A program made the position numbers and the translations under genes. This document shows positions 57,963 to 64,000 of a stretch of DNA of 64,000 bases, in pieces. Each line of letters opens with the position of its first letter. Position 1 is the stretch's first letter. This DNA is from Distichodus sexfasciatus (lineage: Eukaryota; Chordata; Actinopteri; Characiformes; Distichodontidae), in the NCBI GenBank assembly GCA_032718565.1, contig JAVGVS010000892.1, positions 1 through 64,000 of the forward strand, written 5' to 3'. The notes beneath the pieces are model-generated. The model was not told the DNA's origin. It made no database searches and saw only the letters and a program-made list of their open reading frames with translations.

Positions 57963-58285
57963 ATAACTCATTCGTTCATTATCTAAACTGCTGAATTCCT
58001 ACTGGGGTTGCGAGGGCCGGAGCCTATCACGGGAACTATGGGCGCAAGGCGGGGACCAACTCTGGGCAGGCGCCAACACACTGCAAGGCGCACACTCTCA
58101 CAATCACACCTTACGTGGCCAATGTAGAGTCACCAATTAACCTATATTGTATGCCTGTGGACTGTGGGAGGAAACCCATGCCAACACGGGGAGAGCATGC
58201 TAACTCCACACAGAAAGGGACTACGGCCAACCCGGGGGTCGAACCCACAACCTTCTTGCTGTGAGGCGGCAGCACTAACCACTGT
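57963..58285 (-). mobile_element. V-SINE copy, reverse
   Basis: TTCGTTCATTATCTAAACTG, GGGTTGCGAGGGCCGGAGCC, GTGGGAGGAAACCCATGCC and GGGTCGAACCCACAACC: the V-SINE in reverse with its head at the right. Confidence 0.88.
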
Positions 58286-58422
58286 TATATTCCTGCACAG
58301 AGTATTGATGGTACTGGAATCACATAAATAGGTTCGACTGGTCAAGTGAGACTTGTAGAATCAGTGACTTCAATGATTGATTGTCTCCACTTCATATGAT
58401 TAGATGATTATGATTAGTCCCG

Positions 58423-58790
58423 GCGGCACGGTGGCGCGGTGGTTAGCGCTGCCGCCTTACAGCGAGAAGGTCCTAGGTTCGAACCCCGGGGACGGCCATG
58501 GGGTCTTTCTGTGTGGTGTTTGTATGCTCTCCACGTGTTCGCGTGGGTTTTCTCCGAGTGCTCTGGTTTCCTCCCACAGTCCAAAGGCATGTAATGTAGG
58601 TTAATTGGTGACTCCACATTGGCCCTGTAATGTGTGAATGTGAGTGTGATTGTGTGAGTGTGTGTGCGTTGGCGCCTGCCCAGGGTTGGTCCCCGCCTTG
58701 TGCCCGTCAGTTCCCGGGATAGGCTCCGGTCCCCCCGCGACCCCAGTTGGGATAAAGCGGTTCGGAAAATGAATGAATGAAATTCATAGT
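58423..58790 (+). mobile_element. V-SINE copy, forward
   Basis: GGCACGGTGGCGCGGTGGTT head, GGTTCGAACCCCGGG, GCGTGGGTTTTCTCCGAGTG, GATAAAGCGGTTCGGAAAAT and (GAAT)n tail; nearly complete. It faces the reverse copy about 140 bp away. Confidence 0.92.
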
Positions 58791-58850
58791 CCCCATAGAA
58801 GGCTTATTTTAGCGAGACCATTTTTAAAGTTTGACTTCACAAACAAATAT

Positions 58851-59233
58851 TCCCTTACAAAAATTTCAGGCTTCTGGCAAACGCTTGCCGTTAACCTTTG
58901 GTAGCGTTGCCGCAGATCTACAGCAAGGTCACATTTTCACATGCAAATTAGGTCTGTGGCAAACTTGTGGTGGACTTCTAGCAAACTTTAGGCAGCTGGC
59001 AAAGTTGTCACCAAAAGTTCACTACACGTTTGCCATCACTGGTAAATTGTTTTGGCAAATTACTGGCGAATACATTTGCCACTTGTGGCAGTTTTTGATT
59101 GTTGCCAGAACATTGCTGCAAGTTTGCCACTAGTGAATGACAATGGCAAACTTGTGGCAACATATTCTGGAAAACTCCACTGTTCGACACAAATTAGCCA
59201 CAAGTTTGCCACAAACATTTTGTTTTTGTAAGG
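58851..59233. mobile_element. Miniature element with CCCTTACAAAAA ends and GGCAAACTTGTGG motifs
   Basis: CCCTTACAAAAATTTCAGGC faces ACATTTTGTTTTTGTAAGGG. GGCAAACTTGTGG and close variants occur many times inside in both orientations. Confidence 0.78.
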
Positions 59234-59259
59234 GTTGGACAAGAAAAATGGCGCAGAAC

Positions 59260-60130
59260 ATTTATCAAATAAATACAAAAGATGTCGTCTGTATTTCTAC
59301 TTAAGTACACGTACTGTTACACTACTGAAATAGTACTTAAATACAAGTACTAGTGTTTAGAAAGTACTTAAAAGTAAGTAGTCCTTGTTTTTGAGAAGAG
59401 TACTTAGTACTTTCTAAACACTAGTACTTGTATTTAAGTACTGTTTCAGTAGTGTAACAGTATGTGTACTTGAGTAGAAATACAGACGACATCTTTTGCA
59501 TTTATTTGATAAATACAGGTGGTTTAAAGTACTTAAAAGTAGTCCTTGTTTTTGAGAAGAGTACTTAGTACTTTCTAAACACTAGTACTTGTATTTAAGT
59601 ACTGTTTCAGTAGTGTAACAGTACATGTACTTGAGTAGAAATACAGACGACATCTTTTGTATTTATTTGATAAATACAGGTGGTTTAAAGTACTTAAAAG
59701 TAGTCCTTGTTTTTGAGAAGAGTACTTAGTACTTTCTAAACACTAGTACTTGTATTTAAGTACTATTTCAGTAGTGTAACAGTACGTGTACTTGAGTAGA
59801 AATACAGACGACATCTTTTGTATTTATTTGATAAATACAGGCGTTTAAAAGTACTTAAAAGTAAGTAGTACTTGTTTTTGAGAAGAGTACTTAGTACTTT
59901 CTAAACACTAGTACTTGTATTTAAGTACTATTTCAGTAGTGTAACAGTACGTGTACTTGAGTAGAAATACAGACGACATCTTTTGTATTTATTTGATAAA
60001 TACAGGCGTTTAAAAGTACTTAAAAGTAAGTAGTACTTGTTTTTGAGAAGAGTACTTAGTACTTTTAAACACCTGTGCTTGTAACCGAGAGTTATTTCAG
60101 CACTGTAACAGAACTTGAACTTCAGTAGAA
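59260..60130. repeat. Long inverted repeat followed by a 161-165 bp tandem array
   Basis: Arms 59260-59367 and 59407-59515 are near-perfect inverse copies separated by 39 bases. The right-arm unit then repeats in tandem: TTGAGAAGAGTACTTAGTAC begins at 59391, 59552, 59713, 59878 and 60043, spacings 161, 161, 165, 165. Each unit is rich in AAGTACTT-type palindromes. The last unit decays after 60060. Confidence 0.92.
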
Positions 60131-60174
60131 ATATTCAGGACTCTTTCCACCACTTTTCTAAAGAATAACAAGTT

Positions 60175-60485
60175 GGTTTGGAGTCGCAGTGTTTTCCCTC
60201 AGGGCTAAGAGACAGTGAGTCAGCGGAAACCGGAGCCCGGCCGTGTTGTGGAGACGCTCGATAACGGATCGTGTTCTGCTTGTACACGGCCGAAGAGTGA
60301 AGCTCGGGGGAGAAACCGCTCCCGTTTTGGATGCTGACCTCATACACCTGCCTCCGGCTAACGGCGAGCTCTCAGGCGAGGGAACGGGGGAAGCTTACGG
60401 TAACGGGACCAGCGCCACGGAACGGAACGTTCACCCAGTTAATGGATGTTCTCTCACAAACACGCAACTGTTTACGTGAAGCATT
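60175..60485. other. GC-rich island without a recognised gene
   Basis: CpG-dense sequence in an otherwise AT-rich flank. Open frames of 60-78 residues exist on both strands but none resembles a known protein and no clear splice pair was found. Confidence 0.35.
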
Positions 60486-61106
60486 TCCACTGACAACCGT
60501 ATTACCAGAGATTAAAAAATAAATATATTTTTAAAAAACGGGCTCAGAAATTACAATTCATACCGTTTCCCCTCATAACACACGAAATGAAAGGTGCATC
60601 TGGCCAACATTAACTTCTGAGGTGAAAACGTGGCTATTAACAAAAATCTAACGTGGATTTTAACGCGAGTGTAGGCTCGTCTTAAAATACAAACTTTCAT
60701 GAACTGTAAGGAATATTAGCTCATCAAAATGGAACAGTTTGGCCAAACTTCCCTTTATTCGTGTCAGAGGAAAAACTTTCTAAACAGACTTTTCCACCTC
60801 ACCGGTCCTCACGTAGAACAAAGTCCTCACAATGCCAGAACGCTCTCCGGGTTTTAGATGTTTTAAGGGACACCAAGTTCCACACAGCAACCTACCTCAC
60901 ATATTCCGTCTTCACACCAACCCTGACGCTAACAATAGATGCTGCAAGTTCTATGATTTTTCTTTCTCCCATGGAGGACTGCTTTTCACAAATAAAACAA
61001 GAAGAAAAAGTATACCTGGTGCTGACAAATCACTTTAAAATCTGAACACCGATAAACATACCCATAGCCACCGACCCACCAACTTTTACACCCATTAAGT
61101 ACTAGT

Positions 61107-61582
61107 TTAACTCTCCTGTTATGTTGTGGGTCAAATTAAACCGTTTTTAATATTTAAAAAAGTATTTTTCAGTATGAAACTTCTTGAGCTTGGCTTAATA
61201 AGGGTAATCAACATATAAAATATGTTTATATTACATAGATACCGTTTGGGTCCATTTGAATTTAATATAATCAATGTCATGCAAAGCTATTATGTTTTAT
61301 TTGTAGGTCTTTCCAATGTACATAAAAAAAAATTAAAATGCATTTTATATGAAAAACGAGTGAATTATCCTCATTAAACCATGATCTGTGAGAGGTAAAA
61401 TAACACCATTACACCAAATATTGATTGAAATGGTTAGTAATTGAGTTAATAATGAGATATAAACAATGTTTATTGGGATTTTTTGGTTCCGGACACTTTT
61501 GGATGATTAAACATGCTTCGGGTCAAATTGATCCAGGAACATCATTGCTGTTTCTGAGAAACGGACATAACAGAAGGGTTAA
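61107..61582. mobile_element. TTAA-flanked piggyBac-like miniature element
   Basis: TTAA at 61107-61110 and 61579-61582. Inverted ends: CTCTCCTGTTATGTTGTGGG at the left and CCCTTCTGTTATGTCCGTTT (reverse complement of the right). GGGTCAAATT occurs near the left end and again at 61519. No transposase. Confidence 0.75.
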
Positions 61583-62575
61583 GAGCTTAGTTTTTAAAGA
61601 AGTTGCTGGAATTTTTGTGTTGGGCCAAAAATCAAGTTCAACATCAATGGCATCATAGTCACATTGTCAAATCACAATGTCTGCATATACACAAGCTTCG
61701 TGTCAAGTCTCTGTATCCTACTCTTAACCTGAAGAACATCTTTTGTCTCTTAAATTTTCAAATAATTACTGGAACATTTGTGGAATCAGAAAATGAAATG
61801 GCCTCACAAAGCCAAGACCAAACTGTTTCCCATCAAGGTGGATATCAGTTACTTACAAATTGTCTCTGTAAACAGATTTATTTGTCTATGACGATGTGTA
61901 GAGATGTTTTATGCAAAACCCACAAAGACCTACTAGCGTTCTAACTTCGGGGGCCGAACACTAAACTATGACTCGACTTGAGTGATTCAGCTTCCTACAG
62001 TTCACTCACCACCAGAGGCAAAGAATAGTTCAAAAGCAGGCAAAATGTAGGCTGCCTTTATGGCCTGACGTGACGGTTCTGACTTACTCACAAGTGTCGA
62101 AATATTAATGGGATAAAATGGAATTAGGGTCCAAACAGGATTAAACATCATTCAGCCAACAATGAGATGCATAACATCTCAATAAACCGATCAACGTAAT
62201 CAGGATTTTTCCCATCACGGTGGGCCAATTTGTCAGGACTTGGCCCCCGTACCAGAGTTGACAGCCTCAGCCTTGCTTTCTCATCGGATTAGGGATTGCG
62301 CTAAACCCTGCATTTGTTACAGATTATACAGATTGATCCACTCCTATCGCCTATATTTAGACAATACCTGGATGTGTTGGTTGTCACGTAGGGAGGTTAT
62401 TGTGGAGGTTGGAACACAGTTAAACAGTCTAGATTATCTTCTCAATCTCTACCTTTTGTCCTGACATGTATTGTGCTACTGCAGGAATTACTAGACTGGA
62501 TTAAAAAAAAAAAAATGAAGTAACTGCAAATTTCAGACAGGAAGCTGGAAAAAACACCACCCAAGTAGGAGGGGG
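61583..62575. other. Intergenic sequence, nothing recognised
   Basis: No exon or known repeat is supported in this stretch. Confidence 0.4.
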
Positions 62576-62624
62576 AATAATGGTGGGATACTTGACTGCG
62601 GACCAGGAGGTTGTAGGTTTAAAG

Positions 62625-62805
62625 GCAGCCCTACACAGTGCACCACAGCCAAATGTGACCTCTGCATTTGACCCATCCGTGAAGAAGCAGCGGGCAGTTA
62701 ACGAGGGGAGCAGTGCTTGGGGACGGTACCTTGCTCATCAGTACCAAAGTGATAACTTTACCTGTCCTGGGACCTTCCGATCACGGTGTGAACGCACTAA
62801 AAGTT
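62625..62805 (-). mobile_element. tRNA-derived SINE copy, reverse
   Basis: CAGTGCACCACAGCCAAATG, TTTGACCCATCCGTGAAGAA, CAGTGCTTGGGGACGGTACC and GGGACCTTCCGATCACGG. Confidence 0.8.
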
Positions 62806-62809
62806 ACAC

Positions 62810-64000
62810 AACCAACTACAGCCCCCTGAGCAAGGCCCTTATCTCCATGATGCTCCAGAAAGTCCCTGTGATTAGGAAATGGAACTGAACGTAGAAGAAC
62901 TGTGATGTAGTAACTGTATGGTGTAAAATGTCTGATGTATACTAAAGCATCTCAAAAAATAATAAAATGATGTCTGGTTTTCAGGAGCAATCAACCATAA
63001 TCATCAACGTTAAATGAAGAAAGTGTGAGATATTGCAACTCACGTATAATGATTATAGTGTATATAAATTAAATCATTTTATGGCGAGTTTCAGTCCACA
63101 GCTTTTTTTGCAAAAAGTAAATGGGGGAGCAAATTTTGGCGAAATGCTTTATTGAGCCACAAATTCCATTGTTAGCTACATTGGCATCTTGGGGCTGCTT
63201 ACCCCTTCAGAACGTCACACAGACATCTTTTATCCTTTTATATAAAAACGCCATTTGGAGAGTGAGAAACCTTTCAGTACCATCATAAACAAACCCTCCT
63301 TGCAGTGGATCGAACCAGGCATTTTGGAGCAGGACACAGTGCCCCCTTGTGGTTATTCACCTTATTATTTCTTCATTTTTGTGTCCCACTTTTTGGGGAA
63401 ATAAACACCCCAACCCTCTAGAAACCATTAAATAACTATTGTGTCCAAAAAGCGCAGACTTTCATAACAGAATGAAATGCACTTAATCTGCTATTGGAAA
63501 ACGAATGATTACACATTGCATCATAATCTTTTCAGATCTGCACCGTCGCACAATCACTCAATCCCTAATTCCACAAGAACACCTGCCCAAAAACCAGACT
63601 TTATTTATTTTTTTGGAATGAATCTAGCAGGCAGCAATTAGCATTATGCAACCAAGATTAGACTAAGTGGCCTTTACTACCTTTCATTCATAGTTAGCCA
63701 TTTTGGCATGAAGTATTGGTCTCGGTTTCATAACGCTTTCCGTGTTAATCCCGTATCAAAAGTGACTCAGCGAAATGAAATGATAAAAAAAAGACGGGGG
63801 GGAAAAATACATTTAAAAACATGGGGGAAAACAGGAGGGAAGCTTAGGGGTTAATCATAGTAATGCTTCGAAATATTTATTGAAAAGAAGAGAGATAAAT
63901 CCACATATAATTTTAGTACATCATACAAAGATCTTTTTTGTTTTTCTTCCAAAAAAAAATGTTACTGAGCATTCGCATCTCTTCTGACCGGCTACAAAGT
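62810..64000. other. Right-edge intergenic sequence
   Basis: Homopolymer- and AT-rich, with no exon I can support. A short tRNA-SINE-like remnant lies at 62815-62890 (AGCAAGGCCCTTATCTCC, then CCCTGTGATTAGGAAATGG). Confidence 0.35.

Noticed and set aside
1..64000. CRISPR arrays, prokaryotic operons, integrated virus or toxin genes
   Set aside because: Nothing of this type was seen; tandem repeats present are microsatellites or transposon-derived arrays of a vertebrate genome.

Overview
This window is genomic DNA from a ray-finned fish, almost certainly a teleost. Multi-exon genes with GT-AG introns lie in a background of fish-type mobile DNA: tRNA-derived SINEs, V-domain SINEs, and hAT, Tc1 and piggyBac miniature elements. 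A fish-type FISNA-NACHT-LRR gene and the gdpd1-ypel2 neighbour pair point the same way. I cannot name the species.

Layout. (1) About 0-0.8 kb, minus strand: the first two coding exons of a small membrane protein I do not recognise; it continues beyond the left edge. (2) 3.1-8.4 kb, minus: a complete 12-coding-exon TMEM120-family gene (340 aa). (3) 9.7-14.2 kb, minus: a FISNA-NACHT-LRR immune-receptor-like gene carrying several frameshifts, best read as a pseudogene. (4) 14.4-16.5 kb: a cluster of SINE copies and nested DNA transposons. (5) 16.6-17.4 kb, minus: a tentative two-exon small gene beside a CCAAT/GC-rich promoter-like stretch. (6) 18.6-22.8 kb, minus: a complete prelid1 gene (204 aa). 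(7) 24.5-24.65 kb, minus: one isolated arrestin-domain first exon cut short by a transposon end. (8) 27.97-37.75 kb, plus: a complete ten-exon gdpd1 gene (314 aa) with a CCAAT-box promoter and long 3' UTR. (9) 38.4-56.57 kb, plus: ypel2 (119 aa); coding exons at 47.7, 51.2, 51.4 and 54.35 kb, a promoter-like region near 38.4 kb, and TE-filled introns. (10) 56.6-64 kb: no gene recognised; V-SINEs, a long inverted repeat with a 161-165 bp tandem array, and a TTAA-flanked miniature element.

The genes are not a functional operon-like unit. TMEM120 is a nuclear-envelope/ER membrane protein, PRELID1 moves phosphatidic acid in mitochondria, GDPD1 is a lysophospholipase D and YPEL2 is a small zinc-binding protein. 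Human GDPD1 and YPEL2 are also close neighbours on 17q22 (recalled, not looked up), so that linkage looks ancestral. All four complete genes splice in frame without a lesion, whereas the NLR has at least five frame breaks, so the NLR damage is unlikely to be general sequencing error.
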